Notes: generated from the letters alone by a model not told the origin. DNA of 64,000 nt from Rubrolithibacter danxiaensis (GCF_047272945.1 NZ_JBKOPS010000009.1:114774-178773); one strand, 5' to 3'; positions 1 through 9,593 are shown, numbered from the stretch's first letter. Made by a program: numbers and translations.

Positions 1-2
1 AA

Positions 3-380
3 CCCTTAACAACACAATATCATACGCATTTAATAGCAACAGAAAACTCGCCGATGGAAGATGGTTTGAAATTCCTGGTAGGAGAACAATACCCGGCAGT
101 TAATGTAATAACCAGAGAGTTTATCCTGAAGGATTTTGTACTTTTTGCCGAATTAATTAATGTAGCTGTTTTTACAGGTGGTAAAAAGATTTATTCTATC
201 AAATCTGGTTTTAGTAAATGGCAGGTAGCAGGTCAGCAAATTGAACTCCTGCATGAAGTGTACGGTTTAACCACTTCCGGATTGCGTTTTATTGGTCAAA
301 ATTTACTTGAAACGCAGAAAGACGGCTTTTACAGTTTGTGCTTTGAGCAGGATTTTGCCTTCATCGCTGAAAGCGTATAG
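3..380 (+). CDS. Partial hypothetical protein (C-terminal part)
   Basis: The reading frame is open from the left edge to a TAG stop, so the true start lies outside the window; the first internal Met is at 54. About 125 residues are visible, with no signal peptide, membrane segment or motif that I recognise. It converges on the M28 peptidase gene with only 3 nt between the stops. I can give no function. The ATG at 54 could be a real start for a 108-residue protein, but the uninterrupted upstream frame makes a truncated longer gene more likely. Confidence 0.55.
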   Translation, partial: PLTTQYHTHLIATENSPMEDGLKFLVGEQYPAVNVITREFILKDFVLFAELINVAVFTGGKKIYSIKSGFSKWQVAGQQIELLHEVYGLTTSGLRFIGQNLLETQKDGFYSLCFEQDFAFIAESV

Positions 381-383
381 CTG

Positions 384-1682
384 CTATTCCTCCTGTTCCA
401 GTTTTGGAATGCGTTGTGGCGTATCCATTCCGTTAACAATACTTCTTGAGCTTAAAGAAATGGCTTTTATAGTCGCGTAAATATTTTTCACGTCGAGCGT
501 TTCAAACTCATCGTTTACTGTATGATAATACTTGTCCGAATCAATTTTATCGGTAGAAATTGTGTGAGCAGGTACTCCAAGGGCCGCTAAAGTGGCATTA
601 TCACTGCGGTAAAACAGGTTTTCGTTAATATATGGATCGGGATGAAAGGTAAAACCTGTTCCCTCCAGGTTTCTTTGAAGTATCTGCCCAAAATCTGATT
701 TCTCGTATCCTGTTATAAAAGCAGCATTTTTGCCAAACTTTGATTCCTTCCCAATCATCTCAATATTAAACATTGCTACAACATCTTCCGGTTTAAGCCT
801 TTTAGAAAAATATTTGGAGCCGAAGCCGCCAAGCTCTTCGGCGGTGAAAGCAACAAAAATGAGGGTCCGTTCATTATTATTAATCTTTTTATAATAATTA
901 GCCAGAGAAATTACCGCCGTAACTCCCGAAGCGTCGTCATCGGCACCGTTAGCGATTGAATCACCATCAACCGGAGAAATTATTCCGAGATGATCATAAT
1001 GGGCCGAGAAAATTACATATTCTTTCGACTTTGATTTCCCGGAAATCATTCCCGCAACATTAAAAAGAGGAAGTTGCTCGATTTGATTGGTGAAACTCAC
1101 CCGGAATGAGTTTACTTCTTTTACGCCTGTTACAAATACCACAGCAGCTTGTTTATTAGGTTTGTCAACCACCCTGCCATTATTAATATAATCACGCAGT
1201 TTTTTAAAGGAGTCTTTTAACTGTTCATCAGCATACACCAGAACTTCCTTATTCATTGCTGTTATTTCGCGATATTTTGAAAAAAGATTTTCCCCTTTTT
1301 TAATATGAATAATTTCAATGCCGGGATCGCTGTTCCAGTTTATCCCTGCTTTGTCTGTTATAACTAATACATTTTCCTCTTTTACAGGATTTCCGTCTAT
1401 TATAACTTCTGTTGCAGAAGGCTTAATGCGACTCATCAAAAACTGTTGCCTGTATCCTTTTTCAGAGCTCAAAGGCAATAAACCTATTTTACTAAATTCA
1501 TTTTCAATAAAAGCTGCTGCCTTTTCTGCACCTGGTGTAAACGTAGCCCGCCCCTGCATCGCATCTGAAGATAAGGTGCGAATCAATCGTTCTACTTCTT
1601 GTTCTTTTACAATTGATTCGGGCTTTTTGCTAACGCAGGCTGCTAAGAGAAAAAGAATAAGCGATGCAGAAACTAACTTCAT
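384..1682 (-). CDS. M28-family zinc aminopeptidase, lipoprotein
   Basis: Probable exported metallo-aminopeptidase. An N-terminal signal ending in LLAAC (Cys16) marks it as a lipoprotein, so it should act in the periplasm or at the outer membrane. The M28 zinc-site pattern is complete: HYDH (His228, Asp230), GADDDASG (Asp248/249), AEE (Glu282/283), an Asn-Ile-Glu-Met segment (Glu308) and YYHTVND (His387). The first 200 residues are a less conserved N-terminal part. The 432-residue length is normal for a single-domain M28 lipoprotein. It lies 48 nt downstream of the two DUF3857/transglutaminase genes on the same strand and may be cotranscribed with them. The substrate is unknown. Confidence 0.88.
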   Translation of the reverse strand: MKLVSASLILFLLAACVSKKPESIVKEQEVERLIRTLSSDAMQGRATFTPGAEKAAAFIENEFSKIGLLPLSSEKGYRQQFLMSRIKPSATEVIIDGNPVKEENVLVITDKAGINWNSDPGIEIIHIKKGENLFSKYREITAMNKEVLVYADEQLKDSFKKLRDYINNGRVVDKPNKQAAVVFVTGVKEVNSFRVSFTNQIEQLPLFNVAGMISGKSKSKEYVIFSAHYDHLGIISPVDGDSIANGADDDASGVTAVISLANYYKKINNNERTLIFVAFTAEELGGFGSKYFSKRLKPEDVVAMFNIEMIGKESKFGKNAAFITGYEKSDFGQILQRNLEGTGFTFHPDPYINENLFYRSDNATLAALGVPAHTISTDKIDSDKYYHTVNDEFETLDVKNIYATIKAISLSSRSIVNGMDTPQRIPKLEQEE

Positions 1683-1730
1683 AAATAAGAGTAATAGATT
1701 GTATAAATATACAAATAAGAGGGAAAGCTG

Positions 1731-3659
1731 TTAAATCTTCTTATTTATTACAAGTTTTTTGTTGAGTGATTTAGAGACATTTTCCATAAACTCCTGCATT
1801 TCTGCATATTTTTCTGCAGGAATTACATGGTTTGTAATTTGAAATTCAGAGTAACATGTTAACTGATTATTTTCTTTCTTGTATGTGTAAGTTGTTTTGA
1901 AGTTCCCGTAGCTAAATTTAATATCAGTATTAGCAGGAAGAGATTCTATTTCGAAACCTTTAGGAAGCTCAATAACGGTAGTATTCTTTTTCAGCATAGG
2001 ATGATCAAAATAATAATCGTACTTACGGGTACTTTTAGCAGGAAGAGTACTTGTCCAGATATCCAATAGCCTGGGCCGAAGGAACAGTTTATTCCCTGCT
2101 GCCATATCGTTAAACCGAGCATAATCAAAGTTAAAGGAACTTTCTTTTTTTCCGTCTTTATCGTTTCCTTGCGACATTTCAAATACATCCGGTTGTTTTA
2201 GCCTGAGATAGTTAATTAGAAACTTTTTCTGATCATCCAGCTTTCTATAAGCATTCCCTAAGAGCATATCACGGTAACCCCCCGTTGTTTTAAGACTAAG
2301 TGTAGCTTTTGCAGAACCATCTTCATTTAAAGTAATTACAGATTCACTCTCAAAAACATTATCCTGCATTTTACTTACCGGTGTATTTGCCAGCCTTCCT
2401 CCTTCTTCTGTAATTAATAATGCATTTCTGTTTTCCGTAAAGGTGCCTAATTTTCCAAAAGGGTTAGTATTGCTTGTACAATCTATCCAGGTAGTATCTC
2501 CTTTAAGTGGAATACATAATATTGCGTGATTAAAACTACTGGCTACAAATTCAGGATCTGCCGGCTCTTCATTATCCCCTGCCCGAATTATAGCATAATA
2601 AGAAGGTATATTAACCGCTTTTAAAAGGGCATGCATATAATTGGCAAGAGCTTTGCAATCACCGTATTTTTTCTGGTCTACAAAAGTAGCGGAGAAAGGT
2701 TTGAAACCTCCAATTCCTAACTGAATACTAACATAGCGCATTTCTTTCTGTAGGTATTCATAAAGAAATTTTGCTTTATCCTTGTCCTCCTTAATATGGG
2801 CAACCAATTGTTTTATTTGTTCAGATCTTTCTGCTGACAATGTATTTACATCAGCATTCAGCTCATTAATCCATAGTCCAAAGTTTTTCCAGGTATCCAT
2901 TCTTCCCTCATGTCCATCGTATTTAAATATACTTACCGAAAAAGAAATGCGGGGAAGAACAAGCCAGGAAGGTGTTCCTTCCTCAGATTTTACAGCCTTT
3001 AACCCTCCCACTTTCCATGTAAAGGTATCTTTGTTATTTTCTGAGTACTTTGAAGGCTGCAAAGAAATATTCCGGGCCTTGTAAAACAGAGGATTTTCAG
3101 CACTTCCTGTTATGGTAAATACTGCCCGCTGAACAGCCTGCTCCTCGTCCTGTATCACCCAGCTATCCAAATCTAAAAAACCGCTTTCTGTTTCCTCCGT
3201 TATTGTTTCAACAGTTACAGGATATGAAGCAATAGTATGTTTAAGACCTTTAAACCGGTCATCTGATACTATAGTAGAACCCCCGGTGAGTGATCCATCA
3301 TACATATCGCCTTTCTTGTATTTTTTTATTAACTCCCCCTCTGAATTATATACTCTCATTTCAGCACTATTTATTGTGCTGAATTTATCATAAGGCAGTA
3401 TCATCAAGGCCTCGTCACCGGCTTTCTCATTCAGAATAGTTACCAGTTTATGAGCCGTCTTTACCGCTTCTCCGGGAGACTTAACTACAATACTCGTTAA
3501 AGAATAACGAATTACAGAATTTGAGTTTTGCTTCAATGAATCAGGAATAGTAGACGATTTAAACAGATCTATAGGGATTTCAGCATTTTTTTGAGCAAAA
3601 AGTGTTGTTGAAGTGGCTGTTATTGATAAAAATAATAGAAGACTTAAACTATTTTTCAT
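1731..3659 (-). CDS. DUF3857 and transglutaminase-like domain protein, intact triad
   Basis: Exported protein: the signal peptide ends near TTLFAQ, residues 1-22. It has an N-terminal DUF3857 beta domain (about 45-230), a transglutaminase-like core (about 285-400) and a C-terminal beta domain. The papain-like triad is present: Cys335 in YGDCKALA, His378 in FNHAI and Asp393 in WIDCTS. Proteins of this architecture are common in Bacteroidota, with poorly defined function; peptidase or transpeptidase activity on extracytoplasmic peptides is an inference. The gene starts 1 nt after the stop of its upstream paralogue, so the two are almost certainly one transcript and may be translationally coupled. 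Confidence 0.85.
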   Translation of the reverse strand: MKNSLSLLLFLSITATSTTLFAQKNAEIPIDLFKSSTIPDSLKQNSNSVIRYSLTSIVVKSPGEAVKTAHKLVTILNEKAGDEALMILPYDKFSTINSAEMRVYNSEGELIKKYKKGDMYDGSLTGGSTIVSDDRFKGLKHTIASYPVTVETITEETESGFLDLDSWVIQDEEQAVQRAVFTITGSAENPLFYKARNISLQPSKYSENNKDTFTWKVGGLKAVKSEEGTPSWLVLPRISFSVSIFKYDGHEGRMDTWKNFGLWINELNADVNTLSAERSEQIKQLVAHIKEDKDKAKFLYEYLQKEMRYVSIQLGIGGFKPFSATFVDQKKYGDCKALANYMHALLKAVNIPSYYAIIRAGDNEEPADPEFVASSFNHAILCIPLKGDTTWIDCTSNTNPFGKLGTFTENRNALLITEEGGRLANTPVSKMQDNVFESESVITLNEDGSAKATLSLKTTGGYRDMLLGNAYRKLDDQKKFLINYLRLKQPDVFEMSQGNDKDGKKESSFNFDYARFNDMAAGNKLFLRPRLLDIWTSTLPAKSTRKYDYYFDHPMLKKNTTVIELPKGFEIESLPANTDIKFSYGNFKTTYTYKKENNQLTCYSEFQITNHVIPAEKYAEMQEFMENVSKSLNKKLVINKKI

Positions 3660-3660
3660 A

Positions 3661-5628
3661 TTAGATTTTCTTCAATACAACCTGTTCATTCAATAAATTA
3701 AACAACTGCTTATAAAATTCATACAGATCTCCATAATCTTCTTTGAAGAATATTGTTTTTTTAAAGTCTAAAGACATACGAATGACAATGGCACCATCCT
3801 GTTCGCCAGTTATGCGATTAAAACTTATACTCTTATCAGGCATTATCATGTTAATACTTTTTGGCAATGATTCAATTTTATAGCCTGCAGGAATTTTAAA
3901 TATTCCGGAAATGTTGTAATTATTCTTGTATCCGAAATCGATATCTGTTACTCTTTTTTCATTAAGAAAAGGATTAGATTTTAAGTATGTAAATATGTTC
4001 GGATTTAAATACAAATAGTCTCCTTCAGCTCCTGTCATTTCCTTATTAAAGGAAATTTGTTGAGTTAAGGGTAAGGTATCTACCTCTGCATTTTCCAATT
4101 TCAGCGATGTTATTTTTAAAGAATTATCTTCTCCTGTCAGATATTCTTTGTACTTATCCTCTCCGTCTGTTTTATAACGTCGTACTATATCTGATTTTTT
4201 GTAATCAAGGTTACTCATTGTAACTGTACCTTCAATTTTTCCTTCGGGTTTTATCTCGGCAGATACGTAGGTAGCTTGTCTTACCGGCTTATTTTTTACA
4301 ATTTCTATTAGATCATATTTTTTATTTTCTTTATCAATATACAAACCAAAGGAATTAAGAAGGTCTGATGGAATCTGGAAGTAGGGCTGGTATTTATCAG
4401 TTGCATCTAGGATAAAAGATTTAGTGCTATCTATAGGAACATAAGTAACTGCTTTATTAAAATGCGACAGGGAAGGATAAGCAACATACACTTTTCCGTG
4501 GTCTTTTGTGCTAACTACCATTGGGTAAGCTTTAATACCTGCCTTGGTTAGTAAGTGATAAACAATTAAGTTTACTTCGGAAGAATTACCCGATTTCTTA
4601 TCCCACGCTTTTGAAGTTCCATCATTAGTGTACCAACGGTTAACTCCATTCCACTTCATTGTATTTTTAACTTCATTAAATACATAGGCTATCTTTTCTT
4701 CATTAGTTTTTAATGTTTTAGCCTTTAAAATTATAGCCTCTTCACCTTCAAGTTTTCTTCTTAGCTGTCCGCCAAAATCTTCATCATCTGCTAAAACTCC
4801 CCCTACTTTAGGCCAGGTGTCGGCGAAAGACTTCACCAGTCCAAACCTGGGTTTAATCATGGTTAATTGGAAGAGAACACTTTCCAGATTATCATTAGTA
4901 GATGTCATAAAAGGTTCCTCAGGCAAAGACGGAATGTTTGCAAGTGCTCTTATTTGTTTTTCAACCAAAAAAGATTCGCTAACAGATCCTCCTATAGCAC
5001 TCATCGACTTAGAATTCGATTCGGTGCTATTTTTTACATACTCCTGTTTTATTTTGGTTTGTGTTTTATAATAAAAAAATTCTGGTATTTCTGTTTCTAT
5101 TTCGCTGTACTTTACGGGTATTTCGCTCTGGAAATACCAGTCGGGGAAGTTTGCTAAACTTTGTGTTTTCCATTCGTATTTAAATTCTATAATAGAGCCG
5201 TCTTTTACTTGCGGAAAAGTGAATATCACCGCTTTTTTATACTTATCAATATTTTCAGTATATATTGATTTCTTATCTAGTTTAATTATCTCAGGTTTAC
5301 CATTGCTTAGGTTGATGGTTTGAGCTTGTATGCTGTAGATGTCCTCCAACTTGTTTCCACCCAGAAATTCAAGCCGGATATTGGCAACATCTTTAGCTTT
5401 GTCATTAAATATCTTGATTCGTTTATGTCTTTTCATAACGATATCAAAATTTTGATCAAAATAAACATCTGCCTTATCAAAAATTACCATTGCATTGGCA
5501 TCCTTTTCAAAAGGGCATTCAGTTAATTCGAGTTCTGCTATTTCAATTTTTCCAAATGGAGAAGTTTGAGACAACCCAATGGTTGAATAAAGGCATAAAA
5601 AAATACCGGCTAGTAAAATATTTTTCAT
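3661..5628 (-). CDS. DUF3857/transglutaminase-like protein with degenerate active site
   Basis: Exported paralogue of the downstream gene, with a signal peptide ending near GLSQ (residues 1-21), an N-terminal DUF3857-type region and a transglutaminase-like core. Aligned without gaps to the neighbour's YGDCKALA segment, this protein reads SGNSSEVN, so the catalytic Cys is replaced by Ser349. The FNHAI position reads FNKAV, so the catalytic His is Lys392. Only Asp408 (ILDATD) of the triad remains. It is therefore probably not a cysteine hydrolase and may bind substrate or act with the intact partner encoded 1 nt downstream. A perfect inverted repeat lies two bases upstream of its ATG. Confidence 0.82.
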   Translation of the reverse strand: MKNILLAGIFLCLYSTIGLSQTSPFGKIEIAELELTECPFEKDANAMVIFDKADVYFDQNFDIVMKRHKRIKIFNDKAKDVANIRLEFLGGNKLEDIYSIQAQTINLSNGKPEIIKLDKKSIYTENIDKYKKAVIFTFPQVKDGSIIEFKYEWKTQSLANFPDWYFQSEIPVKYSEIETEIPEFFYYKTQTKIKQEYVKNSTESNSKSMSAIGGSVSESFLVEKQIRALANIPSLPEEPFMTSTNDNLESVLFQLTMIKPRFGLVKSFADTWPKVGGVLADDEDFGGQLRRKLEGEEAIILKAKTLKTNEEKIAYVFNEVKNTMKWNGVNRWYTNDGTSKAWDKKSGNSSEVNLIVYHLLTKAGIKAYPMVVSTKDHGKVYVAYPSLSHFNKAVTYVPIDSTKSFILDATDKYQPYFQIPSDLLNSFGLYIDKENKKYDLIEIVKNKPVRQATYVSAEIKPEGKIEGTVTMSNLDYKKSDIVRRYKTDGEDKYKEYLTGEDNSLKITSLKLENAEVDTLPLTQQISFNKEMTGAEGDYLYLNPNIFTYLKSNPFLNEKRVTDIDFGYKNNYNISGIFKIPAGYKIESLPKSINMIMPDKSISFNRITGEQDGAIVIRMSLDFKKTIFFKEDYGDLYEFYKQLFNLLNEQVVLKKI

Positions 5629-5630
5629 TT

Positions 5631-5651
5631 TTGAGCGTTTTAAACGCTCAA
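5631..5651 (-). promoter_or_regulatory. Perfect 10-bp inverted repeat abutting a start codon
   Basis: TTGAGCGTTT and its exact reverse complement AAACGCTCAA are separated by one base. The repeat ends two bases before the ATG of the degenerate transglutaminase gene (minus strand). In RNA it would form a hairpin over the initiation region; in DNA it could be a dimeric operator. No T-run follows on the minus strand, so it is not a typical terminator. Confidence 0.5.
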
Positions 5652-5720
5652 TTTAAAAAAGTGCGCCCAATAAGACAAATAAACTTTTAACTTTTAAGAA
5701 AAAGGGGCTCTTCTTTTTTC

Positions 5721-6107
5721 TCAAAACAGCTCTTTCTGAACTTTGTAACTATAGTATAAACGTAAAAATTCACCAAAAACGGCTATGCCAAGCAAAACTT
5801 TTATTATAGCCTCAGAAGCAAAAAAATCATTTAAATAGGTAATAAATCCAAAAGTGAGGATAAGTGTTAAAAATCTGAACAGGAACTGGAAATAATAGGT
5901 TATAATTCCAAATCGTTTTAGCAGCAGACTGCCGGTTGCTGAAACAAACAAAGAAAGAAAGACTATAATTCGTAAAACCGAAACTATTGTAAGAAAAGTA
6001 CTGGGGGGTAACGCTGCAAAGTTGTTTACCAGCAGCCAGGCTTGAGGAGCAAAAAGGATAATACTGATAAGGTCAAGTATCCCGAAAATCTGAAGTAATG
6101 TTTTCAT
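5721..6107 (-). CDS. Small four-helix membrane protein
   Basis: A 128-residue hydrophobic protein with about four predicted membrane segments (roughly residues 8-28, 40-60, 72-93 and 100-118). No catalytic motif is recognisable. It lies alone on the minus strand between the GH1-like gene and the DUF3857 pair, with about 40-90 nt on each side. Inner-membrane location is inferred from hydrophobicity. I do not recognise the family, and function is unknown. Confidence 0.65.
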   Translation of the reverse strand: MKTLLQIFGILDLISIILFAPQAWLLVNNFAALPPSTFLTIVSVLRIIVFLSLFVSATGSLLLKRFGIITYYFQFLFRFLTLILTFGFITYLNDFFASEAIIKVLLGIAVFGEFLRLYYSYKVQKELF

Positions 6108-6149
6108 GTAATTAAAAGAGCATTATTTATTAAAGTAGTAAATATAACT

Positions 6150-7349
6150 TTAATAAATAAAGTGCAGGCCATAACTTTCTTCTTCCAGAATGTCCCGCCA
6201 CACTTTTATCAGCTTTTTATACTCTTCTCCTACCGGACGGATTTTCCGGTCCAGATCATACAATCCGAGGGGATTTACGTTACCTGCATTCTTTGTCAAC
6301 GCGGAATCCCAGTCAACCTGGTCTGTTAAACTATACCAGGTAAAACCCACAATTGGAAAGCCATCCTGCTTAAAACGATACAAATTAGCCCACTCTTTTT
6401 TCAGCCATCTTACCGAGTCAGGTTCAGAAATATTAGTTTCGGTATGCATTACAGGTAACCGGTAGCGGTTGTAATACTGATGAGTAATTATGTAGTAGCC
6501 AAAAATTTCACCAGAAGCAGAAGTAGTTCCGTCTGCATGAACGGTATGCTCATTGGTTACATAATAGTCATTCCCCATAATACACTTTGCTTTGATATAA
6601 TTCTGCTCGAACCACTGATACTCTTTATCTGTCATTCCATTATCCATTAAATATTTATATAATGGAACAGTTACCGGATGACCGTATGAGAGATCGAGTG
6701 ACAAGAAGCGCTTTTCATTTAAAAAGTCGGCTGTATCACGGCAGGAAGGATCTTCTGCATGAAAATATTCTGAAGATTCACTTTGTATAAAAGTAGCTTC
6801 ATGCTGAACTTCAAGTATAGCCTGCATTGCAAGGACGTTTGCTTTGCAGAGGTTTTTTAATGCATTTACAAAAGTTTTGTCAGTAGTAAGGCATTCGTTC
6901 CACCAACCATATTGGGCTGAAAAGGTAGCGGCAATAAATATTTCGTTAACCGGAGTATAAAACTGGATATAAGGAAAGCGTTTAGCAAACGCTTTGGCGT
7001 ACTCCGCAAAATAATAAGGCCACTCATTATTTTGAAAGCTATCAACCCAATCCGGAACGCCAAAATGGCAAAGATCTACGATGGGAGTTATATTGAGCCG
7101 GTGTAGTTCCCTAAAGGTTTCATCTGAAAAATCCCAATTGTATTTGCCCGGGCCAATATGGGTAGAATAATACGGCGGACCGTATCGCAAAAATTCTATC
7201 CCCATTTCTTTAACAAGCTGAAAATCTTCTTTCCAGAATTTGTAGTGCCCTGTCTTTTCAAGCTCATCAATTCTTATTTTTTTGCCTTCAGAATAAATAA
7301 CCGGATAACTGTTTTCAATACCGGTAGAAAACATGAATTTGTTTTTCAT
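6150..7349 (-). CDS. Family 1 glycoside hydrolase-like protein
   Basis: Probable retaining beta-glycosidase of the GH1 type (TIM barrel, clan A). The acid/base Glu sits in TPVNE (Glu136) and the nucleophile Glu in MHTETN (Glu304), matching the NEP and TENG positions of GH1. WYSLTDQVDWDSA near residue 338 resembles the conserved C-terminal GH1 segment. I chose the ATG at 7349 because a longer in-frame start would overlap the SDR gene; this gives 399 residues and a 17-nt gap to that gene. There is no signal peptide, so it is likely cytoplasmic. Being in one unit with an SDR suggests sugar catabolism, but the substrate cannot be read from the sequence. Confidence 0.8.
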   Translation of the reverse strand: MKNKFMFSTGIENSYPVIYSEGKKIRIDELEKTGHYKFWKEDFQLVKEMGIEFLRYGPPYYSTHIGPGKYNWDFSDETFRELHRLNITPIVDLCHFGVPDWVDSFQNNEWPYYFAEYAKAFAKRFPYIQFYTPVNEIFIAATFSAQYGWWNECLTTDKTFVNALKNLCKANVLAMQAILEVQHEATFIQSESSEYFHAEDPSCRDTADFLNEKRFLSLDLSYGHPVTVPLYKYLMDNGMTDKEYQWFEQNYIKAKCIMGNDYYVTNEHTVHADGTTSASGEIFGYYIITHQYYNRYRLPVMHTETNISEPDSVRWLKKEWANLYRFKQDGFPIVGFTWYSLTDQVDWDSALTKNAGNVNPLGLYDLDRKIRPVGEEYKKLIKVWRDILEEESYGLHFIY

Positions 7350-7366
7350 AGATGACCAGGGTAAGT

Positions 7367-8095
7367 TTAAAGAATATCTAATCTTCCGCCATCGACCACC
7401 AGGGTGGTTCCATTTATGTAAGAAGCTTCTTCTGAGGCAAGAAAGCAAATGGCAGCGGCAAGTTCTTCGGGCTTTCCAATGGCACCTTCTATTTTTTCTG
7501 TTCCGTTCTTAACGTTTGGATTAGACCATAGCATTGGCGTATCTACAGCTCCCGGCGCCACGGCATTAAATCTTGCCTGCTCAGGCTTATATTCAATACT
7601 TAATCCGCGAGTAAACGCTTCAATGCCTCCTTTAGAAGCTGCATAAGGCAACACATTGGGTGTTGTTTGGTGGCCATGAACTGAGCTTATATTAACTACA
7701 GCCCCGTTTTTCATGTGGGGAAGACAAAGTTTACAGAAAACAAAAATTGACCGCAGATTTACTGCCATCACCTTATCCCATTCTTCCAGTTCCAGATCAA
7801 CAATCCGCTTAAAAGTCATCATTGCTGCATTGTTTACCAAAACGTCTATACGGCCGTATTTTTGCAACACTGTTTCAACACAGTGTTTTATCTGGTCTGG
7901 TTCGGCAATGTCTGTTTTTACAAAAATAGCCTCCCCATTGGTTTTTTTTATTTGCTCAACAGCCTCATTTCCTTCCTGCTCATTTCTTGCTATTATAACA
8001 ATCTTACCGCCTTCGGCGGCAAAACGTAAACTTGTTGCAAGGCCGATGCCTGAACTGCCGCCTGTTACAAGACATACTTTATTTTGAAATCTCAT
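7367..8095 (-). CDS. SDR family NAD(P)-dependent oxidoreductase
   Basis: Classical short-chain dehydrogenase of 242 residues. The cofactor motif TGGSSGIG is at 11-18, NNAA at 88-91, catalytic Ser137/138, and YAASK supplies Tyr151 and Lys155. The C-terminal end, with a VDGG segment, is the usual FabG-like ending. It lies directly upstream of the GH1-like gene on the same strand, so it may oxidise or reduce a sugar or polyol handled by that enzyme; this is inference. The substrate cannot be predicted. Confidence 0.88.
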   Translation of the reverse strand: MRFQNKVCLVTGGSSGIGLATSLRFAAEGGKIVIIARNEQEGNEAVEQIKKTNGEAIFVKTDIAEPDQIKHCVETVLQKYGRIDVLVNNAAMMTFKRIVDLELEEWDKVMAVNLRSIFVFCKLCLPHMKNGAVVNISSVHGHQTTPNVLPYAASKGGIEAFTRGLSIEYKPEQARFNAVAPGAVDTPMLWSNPNVKNGTEKIEGAIGKPEELAAAICFLASEEASYINGTTLVVDGGRLDIL

Positions 8096-8191
8096 ATCAT
8101 AACACTTTCTTTTTACAACGAGATTTACAGGAATGAGTTTTTTTGAAATTGGAGATTAAAAGCAGTAGTAAGATTAACAGCAAAAGCCGTC

Positions 8192-8857
8192 TTACTGGCA
8201 GTATTTTTCCAGGAGCTGATCTGCTCTGTCACTGCCCAGTTTTCTTATAAAATTAAAATCTTCACAAGCTCCCTGCCGGTCGCCCTGTTTGAGCTTTTGC
8301 TGAGCTTGTCTGAGTTTACGTGTTATAAATTTTTCGTTGTATCCCAGTTGCTGTTTCAGGTTCTCTATTTCAACCTCCTGCCCCGGATCTACTTTCCCCT
8401 GGGATTTTTTGTCGTAGTAATTTAAAACGGCATTGGTAAGGTCTTGCCGTGCTTTGTAAGCAGCTATAGCAGCAGAGATATTGTCTTTCGACTGATTTTC
8501 GCAATTGTATTCTTTTAATGTGAAATTAACAGGAAGAACAATTGCTACGGTTGTATCATGATCTGCAGGAACGATCCATTTTCCGGAAGTTAAACGAACA
8601 ATTCTTAACGCTTCGATATCCAGATCAGTTCCAAAGCCACGCTTTACTCTTGAAAAATAAATCCGGCCTGAATGGTTCAGTTTAAATTCTACATCTATTG
8701 TGCCCTGTAAGCAATTTGATTTCGAATATTCAGGATATATCTGGTTATTTACTATAAACGAGTTCAGGTAAACCGGGCCACCTTTAAATGTGGGCTGAGC
8801 AAGGGCAGAAGAAAGCAAAGAAGAAAAAATCAAAAGAGATAGAAGCCTGTAAATCAT
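8192..8857 (-). CDS. Exported protein with TonB C-terminal-like domain
   Basis: 221 residues with an N-terminal signal peptide (about 1-20, ending SALAQP). Residues about 35-115 resemble a TonB C-terminal fold: a YPEYSKSNCLQG segment, then GTIDVEFKLNHSGRI, then VKRGFGTDLDIEALRIV. The rest is a Gln/Lys-rich helical tail (about 140-221). It lacks the N-terminal membrane anchor and proline-rich linker of true TonB, so it is probably a periplasmic protein using this domain for binding rather than energy transfer. It lies alone on the minus strand. Confidence 0.68.
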   Translation of the reverse strand: MIYRLLSLLIFSSLLSSALAQPTFKGGPVYLNSFIVNNQIYPEYSKSNCLQGTIDVEFKLNHSGRIYFSRVKRGFGTDLDIEALRIVRLTSGKWIVPADHDTTVAIVLPVNFTLKEYNCENQSKDNISAAIAAYKARQDLTNAVLNYYDKKSQGKVDPGQEVEIENLKQQLGYNEKFITRKLRQAQQKLKQGDRQGACEDFNFIRKLGSDRADQLLEKYCQ

Positions 8858-8880
8858 ATACTAATTTACAAAATATCCTG

Positions 8881-9585
8881 CTATCCAAATGTATGCTGCA
8901 GTATTAAGTTTGGATCAGGACAATTTTGTAGATACTTGTTTTTTTCTGAAAGACGGCAAACCCCGGGATAGTCGCCTTCAGTATCGTTCAGGTCAAAAAT
9001 TAACTGGTAATGCAGGTGAGGCGGCCAGTTTCCGTTTTCGTTAGCGTTACCTAATTCGGCAAAAGCAGTTCCGGTGCTTATTATCTTTCCTTTTATTAAC
9101 CCTGCCAGACTTTTCAGGCTTAAATGTCCGAATAAGGAAAATAAAGTAATATCTTTTAAATTATGTTCCAGAATGATAGTTGCCCCATAATTTCCAGTAC
9201 CTTCATTATTTTTAAAACTGTGTACCTTTCCTTCCAGTGGGGAATAAATGCAGGTGTGCGCCGGCGCCCAGATATCTACTCCCAAATGCAGCTGTCGCGG
9301 CTCTTCACCTTCATTGAATAATGCCCGCTGATTGTAAAGCGTTCTAAGTTCATTATATCCTCCCAGCCCGAATTTTGCATTCTGCTGACGCAGTTTATCT
9401 TCGATCCATTTACTAAATGTGCCGGTATCGGCAATTGTATCAGCAGTAAGAGTTTTATTGTTTGAAGTAAAATCAAAAGCAAGAAACTTATCTTTCTCAG
9501 GATTAAAATCAACAATTTTACCAATCAGGTGCTTATTCGCCCTTAGATATTCTTTCAAGCCTGAAAGACGACGCTCTGCATTCAT
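8881..9585 (-). CDS. M23-family (LytM-like) metallopeptidase
   Basis: Carries the M23/LytM zinc motifs: His100 and Asp104 in HLGVD, His154 in FGHLS, and HLH at 190-192. This family cleaves peptidoglycan cross-bridges or stems. It has no signal peptide or membrane segment, so either export is non-classical or it acts on something inside the cell; the N-terminus (MNAERRLSGLKEYL) is soluble and helical. It follows rbfA by 8 nt on the same strand and is likely cotranscribed. Confidence 0.8.
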   Translation of the reverse strand: MNAERRLSGLKEYLRANKHLIGKIVDFNPEKDKFLAFDFTSNNKTLTADTIADTGTFSKWIEDKLRQQNAKFGLGGYNELRTLYNQRALFNEGEEPRQLHLGVDIWAPAHTCIYSPLEGKVHSFKNNEGTGNYGATIILEHNLKDITLFSLFGHLSLKSLAGLIKGKIISTGTAFAELGNANENGNWPPHLHYQLIFDLNDTEGDYPGVCRLSEKNKYLQNCPDPNLILQHTFG

Positions 9586-9593
9586 CCTTTTTA

